Shown here: piece by piece, positions 57,105 to 64,000 of the stretch | Position numbering within the stretch: the stretch's first letter is position 1 | Layout: each line of letters opens with the position of its first letter | NCBI RefSeq assembly: GCF_003944795.1 | Contig: NZ_RWBG01000005.1 | Coordinates: 62,001-126,000, forward strand | Direction: 5' to 3' | Origin: Mangrovimonas spongiae | GTDB lineage: Bacteria; Bacteroidota; Bacteroidia; Flavobacteriales; Flavobacteriaceae | DNA length: 64,000 nt | The notes under the pieces: generated by a model | What the model saw: the letters and a program-made list of their open reading frames with translations, nothing else | What the model was told of the DNA's origin: nothing | Databases searched by the model: none | Translations under genes and position numbers: made by a program

Positions 57105-57737
57105 ATGAGTTTAATTAATGATTTACAATGGCGCTATGCCGCCAAAGCAATGAATGGAAAGACCGTTCCGCAAGAAAAAATAGATTACATTTTAGAAGCT
57201 GCACGTTTAGCACCTTCATCATCGGGGCTTCAGCCTTATGAGATTCTTGTTATTACTAATAAAGAGCTAAAGGAAAAGATAAAACCTATAGCATTTAACC
57301 AAAGTCAAATTGTTGATGCATCGCATGTATTGGTATTTGCGGCTTGGGATAATTATACCCTAGACCGTATAGAGAATGTATTTCAAGCAACATTAAAAGA
57401 ACGCAACTTACCAAGTGATACTATGGATGCTTATAAAGAGCGTTTGTGGGGATTATACGAACCACTAGGTGAGGAGTGGCACGCGCAACATACGGCTAAA
57501 CAAGCGTACATTGCGTTTGGTATGGCTATAGCCGCTGCTGCCGAGCAAAAAGTTGATGCGACCCCAATGGAAGGTTTTGATGCCGAAGCGTTAGATAATC
57601 TTTTAGAGTTAAATAAAAAAGGCTTAAAATCGGCCTTAGTACTAACATTAGGTTATAGAGACGATAATAACGACTGGTTGGTAGGTATGAAAAAAGTACG
57701 TACACCAAAGGAAAAGTTTATTACAGAGCTTGTATAA
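57105..57737 (+). CDS. NAD(P)H-dependent oxidoreductase, nitroreductase family
   Basis: A 210-residue FMN nitroreductase of the NfsB type: LQWRYAAKAMNGK with the Arg and Lys for FMN phosphate, RLAPSSSGLQPYEILVI, and a C-terminal LVLTLGYRDDNNDWL. Such enzymes reduce nitroaromatics, quinones or enones and fit the electrophile-stress operon. It starts 4 bases after the alcohol dehydrogenase gene and is the last gene before two consecutive terminators. Confidence 0.92.
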   Translation: MSLINDLQWRYAAKAMNGKTVPQEKIDYILEAARLAPSSSGLQPYEILVITNKELKEKIKPIAFNQSQIVDASHVLVFAAWDNYTLDRIENVFQATLKERNLPSDTMDAYKERLWGLYEPLGEEWHAQHTAKQAYIAFGMAIAAAAEQKVDATPMEGFDAEALDNLLELNKKGLKSALVLTLGYRDDNNDWLVGMKKVRTPKEKFITELV

Positions 57738-57761
57738 AAACAAATAATCGTTAAACAATAT

Positions 57762-57790
57762 ACACTACGTTTAATGTAGTGTTTTTTTTG
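57762..57790 (+). terminator. Intrinsic terminator of the stress operon
   Basis: ACACTAC (57762-57768) pairs with GTAGTGT (57776-57782), followed by a T-run. Confidence 0.85.
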
Positions 57791-57809
57791 ATTGGTTAGT
57801 TTAGTTGAC

Positions 57810-57840
57810 AAAAGCAGCCCACAATAATGGGCTGCTTTTT
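57810..57840. terminator. Second strong terminator hairpin
   Basis: AAAAGCAGCCCA (57810-57821), loop CAATAA and TGGGCTGCTTTT (57828-57839) form a perfect 12-base stem with A/T flanks, only 27 bases past the first terminator. The rest of 57738-58010 holds no ORF, only these hairpins and a -7-like box at 57982. Confidence 0.85.
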
Positions 57841-57981
57841 CTATATAATAATAGTTTATAGAAATTTACATTTTTTCTATTTCATACATCGATAAAATAA
57901 GTTGTTGGTAGTCTGTGTATTACGTTTATCGTTTTTTTAATGATTTCATAAGATTTTTTTAAAAAGAAGTGTTTAGTGATT

Positions 57982-57989
57982 TAATTTTG
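57982..57989 (+). promoter_or_regulatory. Bacteroidota -7 promoter element
   Basis: TAATTTTG fits TAnnTTTG and lies 21 bases before the ATG at 58011; no clear -33 box. Confidence 0.35.
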
Positions 57990-58010
57990 AGAGTGTTAAA
58001 TACTATTCTC

Positions 58011-58634
58011 ATGAAAAAATTACGTGTTCTTTTAAGTGTTTTAGGAAGTTTATTAATAGGCCAATATGTTATAGCGCAAGACGCGGCAATACAAGTTACC
58101 GAAGATGTTCCGTTTGATTATGCTTCGCGTCATGCTATTTACGATTTTTCTGAAACTAACTTAAATGCTATCGATAGTATTCCAGGCTTTCAAACTAAAG
58201 AAACCCCTTTAAAACTCACAGGAATAGTATATCAGCCAGACGGGATAACACCCGCTAAAGATGTTATTGTATTTATTCGTCATGCCAATGAGGATGGTAA
58301 ATTTGATATTCGTACTAAAAACGAGAAACGCTATGTTTACCATCGTGGTTGGGTAAAAACCAATGCTAAAGGCGAATATACTTTTTATACATTTATACCA
58401 GGATCATACGCGCACAGTAAAGAATTACGCCGTATTTATAGAAGCGTTAAAGTTGCCGGACAGTTGGAATATAACTTACCAGATTTTATTTTTAACGACG
58501 ACCCATTTTTAACGAAACATTGTCGTAAGCATATTAACAAAAAAGGTATCGACTGTATTCTTACCACGTTAAAAAAAGAAAACTATTATCTAGCCGAAAA
58601 GAATATTGTGCTTCGTCCAGCAGTTATAGAATAA
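58011..58634 (+). CDS. Secreted intradiol-dioxygenase-like protein lacking the His iron ligands
   Basis: A 207-residue protein from the ATG at 58011, which gives a good Sec signal (MKKLRVLLSVLGSLLIG ... VIAQD); an ATG at 57969 would add a non-signal stretch. The mature part shows an intradiol ring-cleavage dioxygenase-like beta sandwich: KLTGIVYQPDGITPAKDVIV, HRGWVKTNAKGEYTFYTFIP and PGSY. In active members PGxY is followed by a HIH iron-binding motif; here the corresponding stretch reads ELRRIYRSVK. Two of the four iron ligands are thus missing, so catalysis by the known mechanism is unlikely. Role unknown. Confidence 0.72.
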   Translation: MKKLRVLLSVLGSLLIGQYVIAQDAAIQVTEDVPFDYASRHAIYDFSETNLNAIDSIPGFQTKETPLKLTGIVYQPDGITPAKDVIVFIRHANEDGKFDIRTKNEKRYVYHRGWVKTNAKGEYTFYTFIPGSYAHSKELRRIYRSVKVAGQLEYNLPDFIFNDDPFLTKHCRKHINKKGIDCILTTLKKENYYLAEKNIVLRPAVIE

Positions 58635-58798
58635 GGGATAATACTTTTATTTTTTATATAATTTTTAGTTTTTTTCTAAAGCCATACCTAAATAAGATTT
58701 TAATATAACTTCAATAAAACCTTAGGTGTTTTCAATCTTGTAAGGAACAAATTTCGTGTTTTAAAGGTATGAGCAAATATGTATATTTGTATGTATAT

Positions 58799-59593
58799 AT
58801 GAAAAAAACAATATTTAAGATCTCAAAAATGGATTGTCCTTCGGAAGAAAATTTAATCCGAATGAAATTAGATGGCGTTTCAGCTATTGCAAATTTAGAT
58901 TTTGATATACCAAACCGAAAACTAACGGTTTTTCATTATGAACAGATTGAGGAAATTGAGACCTTAATTTTTGAACTGAATTTAGGCGCAAAAAAAATCT
59001 CTACCGAACAAACAGAACAAATCAATTTTAATGAAAATGCCAACCAAAGAAAGTTACTTTGGGCTGTATTAGGAATAAACTTTGCCTTTTTTTTAATTGA
59101 AATGGCAACTGGAATAATTTCCAAATCAATGGGTTTAGTTGCCGATAGTTTGGATATGCTTGCCGATTCATTTGTTTATGGAATTAGTCTTTTTGCTGTT
59201 GGCGGAACTCTAACAAGAAAAAAACACATTGCAAAACTTGCAGGATATTTTCAAATTATTCTTGCAATTATTGGGTTTGTAGAAGTTTTAAGAAGGTTTT
59301 TTGTAAACGAAAAACTTCCAGATTTCTCAACAATGATTACCGTTTCTATTTTTGCACTTATGGCTAACGCCATTTGTTTGTACTTACTACAAAAATCAAA
59401 AAGTAAAGAAGAAGCTCATATGAAAGCCAGTATGATTTTTACATCAAACGACGTTATAATAAACTTAGGCGTTATAACAGCTGGGCTTTTAGTAAACTGG
59501 TTAAACTCAAACAAGCCAGATTTGATTATTGGAATAATTGTTTTTGCATTGATAATTCAGGGAGCTATTAGAATTTTAAAACTTGGTAAATAA
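58799..59593 (+). CDS. CDF-type cation transporter with N-terminal HMA-like domain
   Basis: A 264-residue protein from the ATG at 58799 (MKKTIFKISKMDCPSEENLI), chosen over 58769 because a TATATTTG box (58782-58789) overlaps the extension. Residues 1-70 resemble a heavy-metal-associated ferredoxin-like fold with a single Cys (MDCPSEE) instead of CxxC. Residues 80-264 form a five or six helix cation diffusion facilitator-like core with DSLDMLADS as a DxxxD-type metal site. It probably moves a divalent metal across the inner membrane. The usual C-terminal cytoplasmic domain of CDF proteins is absent. Confidence 0.82.
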   Translation: MKKTIFKISKMDCPSEENLIRMKLDGVSAIANLDFDIPNRKLTVFHYEQIEEIETLIFELNLGAKKISTEQTEQINFNENANQRKLLWAVLGINFAFFLIEMATGIISKSMGLVADSLDMLADSFVYGISLFAVGGTLTRKKHIAKLAGYFQIILAIIGFVEVLRRFFVNEKLPDFSTMITVSIFALMANAICLYLLQKSKSKEEAHMKASMIFTSNDVIINLGVITAGLLVNWLNSNKPDLIIGIIVFALIIQGAIRILKLGK

Positions 59594-59632
59594 AGAAAGA
59601 GTTTAATAGCTTTAGCAAAAACAAATTAACAA

Positions 59633-60073
59633 ATGTTACTCACTAAGCACACAGCTACGGGGTTGTTTTTTGTATATTTACCTCAGGCATTTGAGAAGAT
59701 TAAAAGCGGCAGTATATCTAATTACTCACCTGAATTAGAAGAACAGATTGGTGCATATTATATTATATCGGCTAAATATTTAGAAGAACAAATTAATTGG
59801 GAAAATGGAGCCACAGAACAAGACGAAGTGTTTTGGTTTAACACCCCGCAAATCGAACTACCAAATAATTTAATAGGCAATTACAACGTTAAAACTCTCT
59901 ACAGACAGACAGAAGCTAAAAGAAAACAAGAGTTAACAAGAATTATTAATTCTTTGGAAGGTAGAAACCGAATTAGAATGGCTTTATATAGAAAGCAAAT
60001 GATTATATATTCTATGAAACAAAGAAAAGAATTTGCTAAAAAGCTCATGTTGCTTATAAAACAGAGTTTATAA
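59633..60073 (+). CDS. Orphan protein of unknown function
   Basis: A 146-residue ORF that I do not recognise. The N-terminus is hydrophobic-aromatic (ATGLFFVYLPQAFEKIKSG), the middle is acidic and Trp-rich (INWENGATEQDEVFWFN) and the C-terminal third is strongly basic and helical (KRKQELTRIINSLEGRNRIR). No signal peptide or clear membrane segment. Codon use fits the neighbourhood and no overlapping gene competes, which supports coding. Confidence 0.6.
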   Translation: MLLTKHTATGLFFVYLPQAFEKIKSGSISNYSPELEEQIGAYYIISAKYLEEQINWENGATEQDEVFWFNTPQIELPNNLIGNYNVKTLYRQTEAKRKQELTRIINSLEGRNRIRMALYRKQMIIYSMKQRKEFAKKLMLLIKQSL

Positions 60074-60165
60074 AATTATATAACCTTACTATTTATATAG
60101 AAACTATCTGTAACAAATACAGTGTTTTTTTGTCTTATTAAGTATATCATCAATCAATCATCAAA

Positions 60166-61590
60166 ATGAAATACTTAAAACTTCTAACGCTATTTATTGT
60201 TATTAGCTTCAATGTAAACGCACAAAACAAGTTAAATTTATATTCCGATAAACAAGCGAATGACACTTACGCTATAACACATGTGAATGTCATACCAATG
60301 ACTAAAGACAATACGGTCATTAAAAATGCTACTGTTGTAATACAGCGCACAAAAATCCAATCCATTAATGGCGCGATTCCAAAGCACGCAAAAATAATCG
60401 ATGGAACAGGGAAGTGGCTCATTCCAGGATTAATAGATATGCATGCGCATACACTCGCAGAAGGAAGTCCATTTATAATGTATCCAACCAAAGGGCCATT
60501 GGTAAGTTTTAACACTCAAAATATTATGACACCCTATATTGCTAATGGTGTGACAACTGTTTTTGAGTTAAGTGCAAGACCAGAAAACATAGGACAGCGT
60601 AACGAAATTATAAGAGGCGATGTTATTGGTCCTAGAATAGCATTAGCCAAAGTAATAGGAGGGAGCAAAACTAATATCACGAGTAAAACACCATCCGATG
60701 CTAGGAATGCAGTACGCATGGCTAAAGAAGACCAATACGAATTTATAAAAGCATATACTTGGTTAAACCAAGAAACGTTTAAAGCCGTTATAGATGAAGC
60801 CAAAAAACAACACATAAAAGTTGTTGGTCATATACCTAAGGCATTTGAAGGAAAACCAGCCAAAGACATTTTTATGCCTCATTTTGGTTTAATTGCACAC
60901 GCCGAAGAGCTATCAAAACAAACGACCGATTATAGCTATAAAAAAGCGCAAGAGTTTGCGCGTTTAGCAAAAGAAAATAACACTTGGTTAATTCCTAATG
61001 TATTAAATATAGAATCTATTATTGGTCAAGCAAAATCGTTGGAAAATATTAAAAAACTACCAGGTTTTAAGTATGTACATCCGTTAATGCAGAGCAAATG
61101 GCTAACATCAAATAGTTATTATGATACTTCAGATGAGCTTTTAGAGTATTTACAAAAACAAGCCAATTTTCATAAGTTAATCGTTAAAGCATTTAAAGAA
61201 TATGGTGTTCCCATGCTTGTAGGAACCGATGCAGGTATTTCTGGTATTGTTTCTGGATTTTCGCTTCATGACGAACTCAACCTATTGGTTCAGGCTGGCT
61301 TAACCAATGAGGAGGTTTTGGTGTCTGCCACGCGCTTAGGTGCCGAATGGCTGGAAATTGATGATAAAATAGGAACTGTTGAAGCAGGTAAGTTTGCCGA
61401 TTTGGTGTTGTTAAACCAAAATCCATTAAACAATATTAATAATACGCGTAACATTTCAGGAGTGTTTGTAAATGGGAAATGGCTTGATGAAACAAAAATC
61501 GATGCCATGCTGTTAGAGGTAGAAAACTGGAATAATGCCAACAAAGAAAACTACGATTGGAATACACTTATAAAAAGTTTAAATGATTAA
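60166..61590 (+). CDS. Secreted amidohydrolase-family protein
   Basis: A 474-residue protein with a Sec signal (residues 1-20, ending VNAQ). The amidohydrolase barrel has His93 and His95 in LIDMHAHT, bridging Lys195 in FIKAYTW, His222 in VVGHIPK, His245 in LIAHAEEL and Asp in VGTDAGISG; all metal ligands are present. A closing ADLVLLNQNPL is typical of imidazolonepropionase/prolidase-like members. The exported location suggests hydrolysis of a peptide or amide in the periplasm; the substrate is unknown. Confidence 0.88.
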   Translation: MKYLKLLTLFIVISFNVNAQNKLNLYSDKQANDTYAITHVNVIPMTKDNTVIKNATVVIQRTKIQSINGAIPKHAKIIDGTGKWLIPGLIDMHAHTLAEGSPFIMYPTKGPLVSFNTQNIMTPYIANGVTTVFELSARPENIGQRNEIIRGDVIGPRIALAKVIGGSKTNITSKTPSDARNAVRMAKEDQYEFIKAYTWLNQETFKAVIDEAKKQHIKVVGHIPKAFEGKPAKDIFMPHFGLIAHAEELSKQTTDYSYKKAQEFARLAKENNTWLIPNVLNIESIIGQAKSLENIKKLPGFKYVHPLMQSKWLTSNSYYDTSDELLEYLQKQANFHKLIVKAFKEYGVPMLVGTDAGISGIVSGFSLHDELNLLVQAGLTNEEVLVSATRLGAEWLEIDDKIGTVEAGKFADLVLLNQNPLNNINNTRNISGVFVNGKWLDETKIDAMLLEVENWNNANKENYDWNTLIKSLND

Positions 61591-61661
61591 TTTAAAAAGT
61601 GACTTTCATATATAAAATAGTTGTCTTTTTAAGAAACCGATAAGAATTTACTATATTTCAT

Positions 61662-61868
61662 ATGTTAAATAGAATAACTCAAGATAAAAACCATATAAGA
61701 ATAGTTAAAATGCCTGGAGGAGGAAGTATTCAAGGAATGATTACAAGTTTGGGTAACAATAAAAAGTTACTTAAATCTAAAAGATTGTTCAAAAGAGAAC
61801 GAACGTTCCTTAATGCTAAAAAAGACATAGGACTTAATTACTATTACTACACTTTCGAAGACAATTGA
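61662..61868 (+). CDS. Small basic protein, hypothetical
   Basis: A 68-residue ORF with a glycine-rich MPGGGSIQGMITSL segment and a very basic middle (KKLLKSKRLFKRERTF). I recall short flavobacterial proteins starting with a similar K-x-PGGGS-x-QGM-I pattern, but with a C-terminal membrane helix that is absent here, so this may be a shortened relative. A TATATTTC box lies just upstream without a good -33 box. Confidence 0.5.
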   Translation: MLNRITQDKNHIRIVKMPGGGSIQGMITSLGNNKKLLKSKRLFKRERTFLNAKKDIGLNYYYYTFEDN

Positions 61869-61945
61869 TGTCTTTATAACCAAAAATTCTACTTGTTTTC
61901 TTAAATTCGAGGTTTAATATTAACCCTAACAGAATTAACCTAATA

Positions 61946-63220
61946 ATGAAATCTACATTAATCACTATTACTTTTTTATTCCTTAGTATTCACCTAACAG
62001 CCCAAGTATCACAAAGCATCATAGGAAAATGGGTGCCCATAAAAACCGATTTTTATAGTGATTCTGAATTAGAAGACACTGTAAAACAAAATAGTAACAA
62101 AACATGTGTGTCTTACATTGAGTTTTTAAAGGGAGGCACAATAATGACTAAAGATTTTACTTCAAATTGTGAAGAAATAAAAGCAGCCCCTGGAACATTT
62201 AATCATATAGGAGAAGATTGGTACAAAATTTCTGTTGATGAATTGAAAGATGAAGAAGTTCAGATACAAATAGAAGGCAATCAGATGAAAATGTATATTA
62301 ATACAGGAGAAAGGAGCAAAGCTGTAGCGCTGTTAAAACGTTATAATGATGAAAACAGTATTAAAGTAAATAAAAAGGAAACGTCGCAAGCGTCACAGAA
62401 TATTATAGGAAAATGGGCTCCAATGAAATTTGAAGTCTATATTGATAATGAATTGGAAAGCTCTAAAAAAAATAATAATAACAATAAATGTAGATCATTT
62501 TTTGATTTTCAAGAGGATGGTGTAATAATGATTAAAGATTTTAATCCAGATTGCGAAGAAATAAAAGTAGACCCCGGAACATTTAATCATATAGAAGATG
62601 ATAGGTACAAAATTTCGATATTTAAATTTAAAAACAAAGAAGCTCAGTTACAAATAGACAATAACCAAATGAAAATGTCTATAAATATTACTGAAGAAAG
62701 TAAATTACTATTGTTCTTAAAACGCTATAGTGCTATTACAGATACTAAAGCAAAGAAAGAGAAAGAGGATGAAATTATGTATAAAGATGGTGTTAAACAT
62801 GGTTTGGCTAAATATTACTATCCCAATGGTCAAATACTGCGAACAGGGTATTATGAAAAAGGTTTAAAAACAGGAGAATGGAAAGCTTATCGTAAAATTG
62901 GTGGTTTGCTATATATAGGTAGTTATAAAAATGATAAAGCTACTGGAGAATGGAAGTATTATGATGCAGTTAATGGGGTAATAGATGCTATTGGGAATTT
63001 TAAAGATGATCAAAAAGTAGGCGAGTGGCGATACTATTATGAAAACGGTATTATTAAAATGATAGGAAGTTACTTAAATGGTAAAAAAGAAGGCAAATGG
63101 AACGAGTATTTCGATAATGAGGCATTAAAAAGCACAGGCTATTACCAAAATAACGAAAAAATAGGCGTCTGGAAGTTTTATGATAAGTATGGCGATTTAA
63201 TTAAAAATGAAAAACATTAA
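61946..63220 (+). CDS. Secreted protein with duplicated lipocalin-like domain and MORN-like repeats
   Basis: A 424-residue protein with a Sec signal (1-20, LTAQ). Two clearly homologous domains occupy about 22-133 and 150-262: both open with IIGKW, share CEEIK, PGTFNHI, YKIS and NQMKM, and close LLKRY/FLKRY. Then about six MORN-like repeats follow (277-415; e.g. DGVKHGLAKYYYPNGQIL and GSYLNGKKEGKWNEY), as in the YwqK-type antitoxin-repeat family. The repeats probably form a beta solenoid-like surface. Function unknown; the neighbouring gene is another secreted protein. Confidence 0.8.
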   Translation: MKSTLITITFLFLSIHLTAQVSQSIIGKWVPIKTDFYSDSELEDTVKQNSNKTCVSYIEFLKGGTIMTKDFTSNCEEIKAAPGTFNHIGEDWYKISVDELKDEEVQIQIEGNQMKMYINTGERSKAVALLKRYNDENSIKVNKKETSQASQNIIGKWAPMKFEVYIDNELESSKKNNNNNKCRSFFDFQEDGVIMIKDFNPDCEEIKVDPGTFNHIEDDRYKISIFKFKNKEAQLQIDNNQMKMSINITEESKLLLFLKRYSAITDTKAKKEKEDEIMYKDGVKHGLAKYYYPNGQILRTGYYEKGLKTGEWKAYRKIGGLLYIGSYKNDKATGEWKYYDAVNGVIDAIGNFKDDQKVGEWRYYYENGIIKMIGSYLNGKKEGKWNEYFDNEALKSTGYYQNNEKIGVWKFYDKYGDLIKNEKH

Positions 63221-63238
63221 ATTAAAATATAGTTTTTG

Positions 63239-64000
63239 TTGAAATTTACATTAGTAATATTACTTTTTCTATTTACTCTTACTGGCAATAGCCAATCTTG
63301 TTATACTGGTTATTTAGGGAAATATTCAATAACATTAGTTATGTATCATTACAGCGATGATATTTCACATGCTTATTATGTTTATAATAAATATGATAAT
63401 CCTATAAAGGTAAACGGGAGCCTAAAAGAAGGAGAATTAAAACTTTTTGAAAAGGATAAGTCGGCTAATACTTTAGCAACATTAATCTTTAAAAATTTCA
63501 AAAAGAACGATAAAATAATTAAGGGAAAATGGACTAATAAAAGCAATACAGAAGGGCTTCAAATCTTATTAAAAAAAGATTTTGATATAACTAATGGAGA
63601 TAATGTAGAATGGGATACAAAAGAATTAATCCAGTCAAGCTCTACAAAAAACCATTATTTTAAAACAATAATTACAAAAGAAGTAGGACGCTTTTATGGC
63701 AGAATAATTGGTGTTAAAATATTTGAAAAAGAAACAGATAGATTAATCCAAACAATAGATTTAGATTGTCAACTGTTTGGCATTGATAGTGTTAGGATAG
63801 GCGATTATAACTTTGATGGAATAGAAGATTTTTCAGTTTTTGAGACAAGTTATGCAGGACCAAATACATCAAGTATATACATTCTCAGAGATGTAAATTC
63901 AGATAAATATATCGTAAGTGATTTTAAAGGAGTATCGTTAGAGTTTGACAAGGACTCCAAACTTATTTACGAACATAACCAGTGTTGTGCAGGAAGAAGT
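63239..64000 (+). CDS. Secreted XAC2610-related protein, truncated at the window end
   Basis: An open frame of 254 codons from a TTG at 63239 to the window edge with no stop. The TTG gives a good signal peptide (MKFTLVILLFLFTLTGNSQS), and no ATG is nearby. Further on, IDSVRIGDYNFDGIEDFSVFE resembles the Asp-rich repeat of the XAC2610-related family, in which D-x-N-x-DG may bind calcium. The protein continues past 64000. It follows the MORN-repeat gene by 18 bases, so they are probably co-transcribed. Confidence 0.75.
   Translation, partial: MKFTLVILLFLFTLTGNSQSCYTGYLGKYSITLVMYHYSDDISHAYYVYNKYDNPIKVNGSLKEGELKLFEKDKSANTLATLIFKNFKKNDKIIKGKWTNKSNTEGLQILLKKDFDITNGDNVEWDTKELIQSSSTKNHYFKTIITKEVGRFYGRIIGVKIFEKETDRLIQTIDLDCQLFGIDSVRIGDYNFDGIEDFSVFETSYAGPNTSSIYILRDVNSDKYIVSDFKGVSLEFDKDSKLIYEHNQCCAGRS

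Noticed and set aside
58686-58727. ACCTAA...TTAGGT inverted repeat upstream of the cation transporter
   Set aside because: Six-base arms separated by 30 AT-rich bases are expected by chance and fit no known regulator geometry.
58769-58798. Upstream ATG for the cation transporter
   Set aside because: The extension covers a TATATTTG promoter-like box, and homologous proteins as I remember them begin with MKKT-x-F.

Overview
The window looks like chromosomal DNA of a marine-type Flavobacteriaceae bacterium (phylum Bacteroidota). The DNA is AT-rich. Most recognisable proteins are typical of that family: a flavobacterial TPR protein, an LptD-like outer-membrane protein, a TamB-like giant protein, MlaD, paired Fe-S/CCG redox proteins, a PG_1098-type methyltransferase, DUF2853, DUF3817 and DUF4159. 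Several promoters resemble the Bacteroidota -7 element TAnnTTTG. Recognition is from sequence memory and motifs only; no database search was possible.

Layout: 1-5.5 kb holds the tail of a gene (probably gyrA), a TPR protein, an NlpC/P60 hydrolase, a thiolase and a 7TM-HD phosphodiesterase. 5.6-5.9 kb is a tRNA Ser-Pro-Arg cluster. 5.9-11.8 kb is a compact seven-gene minus-strand operon running from tsaD through rsmE, DUF4159, a SpoU methyltransferase, an AI-2E-type permease and a PG_1098-type methyltransferase to a HAD phosphatase. 11.9-16.3 kb is a tamB-like gene. 16.5-19.4 kb is pfkA, gap and a sugar-kinase-like ATPase. 19.4-23.7 kb is guaC, ridA and an lptD-like gene. 23.8-29.4 kb holds an amidase, mlaD, two Fe-S redox proteins around a HAD-like protein, and two small conserved genes. 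29.4-31.8 kb is an XRE regulator, an M14-type peptidase and an Lrp regulator, with a striking array of palindromes between the first two. 32-38.5 kb holds an MBL hydrolase, hutG, a coiled-coil membrane protein, hutI, fumC and an esterase. 38.6-45 kb carries menaquinone genes (hotdog thioesterase, isochorismate synthase, menD) interrupted by an HxlR/quinone-reductase/SDR cassette. 45-53.7 kb is a set of housekeeping and envelope genes ending in a large M16 peptidase. 53.8-57.7 kb is a Crp/Fnr regulator followed by an electrophile/redox-stress operon (OYE, OsmC, ADH, nitroreductase). 58-64 kb is a looser accessory stretch: a pseudo-intradiol-dioxygenase, an HMA-CDF cation transporter, orphan small genes, an amidohydrolase, a duplicated-domain MORN-repeat protein and a truncated XAC2610-like protein.

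Themes: envelope building (lptD, tamB, mlaD, amidase, OmpA, mechanosensitive channel), central carbon (pfkA, gap, fumC, thiolase), menaquinone and histidine catabolism, and stress-responsive oxidoreductase cassettes under local regulators (HxlR at 41 kb, Crp/Fnr at 54 kb, XRE at 29.6 kb). I see no transposases, phage genes or CRISPR arrays. The most interesting non-coding signals are five GTTTAC-N4-GTAAAC-like sites at 29.78-30.06 kb, a perfect CATTGT-N6-ACAATG palindrome at 54.41 kb, and the tamB reading frame, which stays open upstream without any ordinary start codon. No gap between genes exceeds about 300 bases except the tRNA region; the largest plain gaps (29784-30079, 57738-58010) are described as features.
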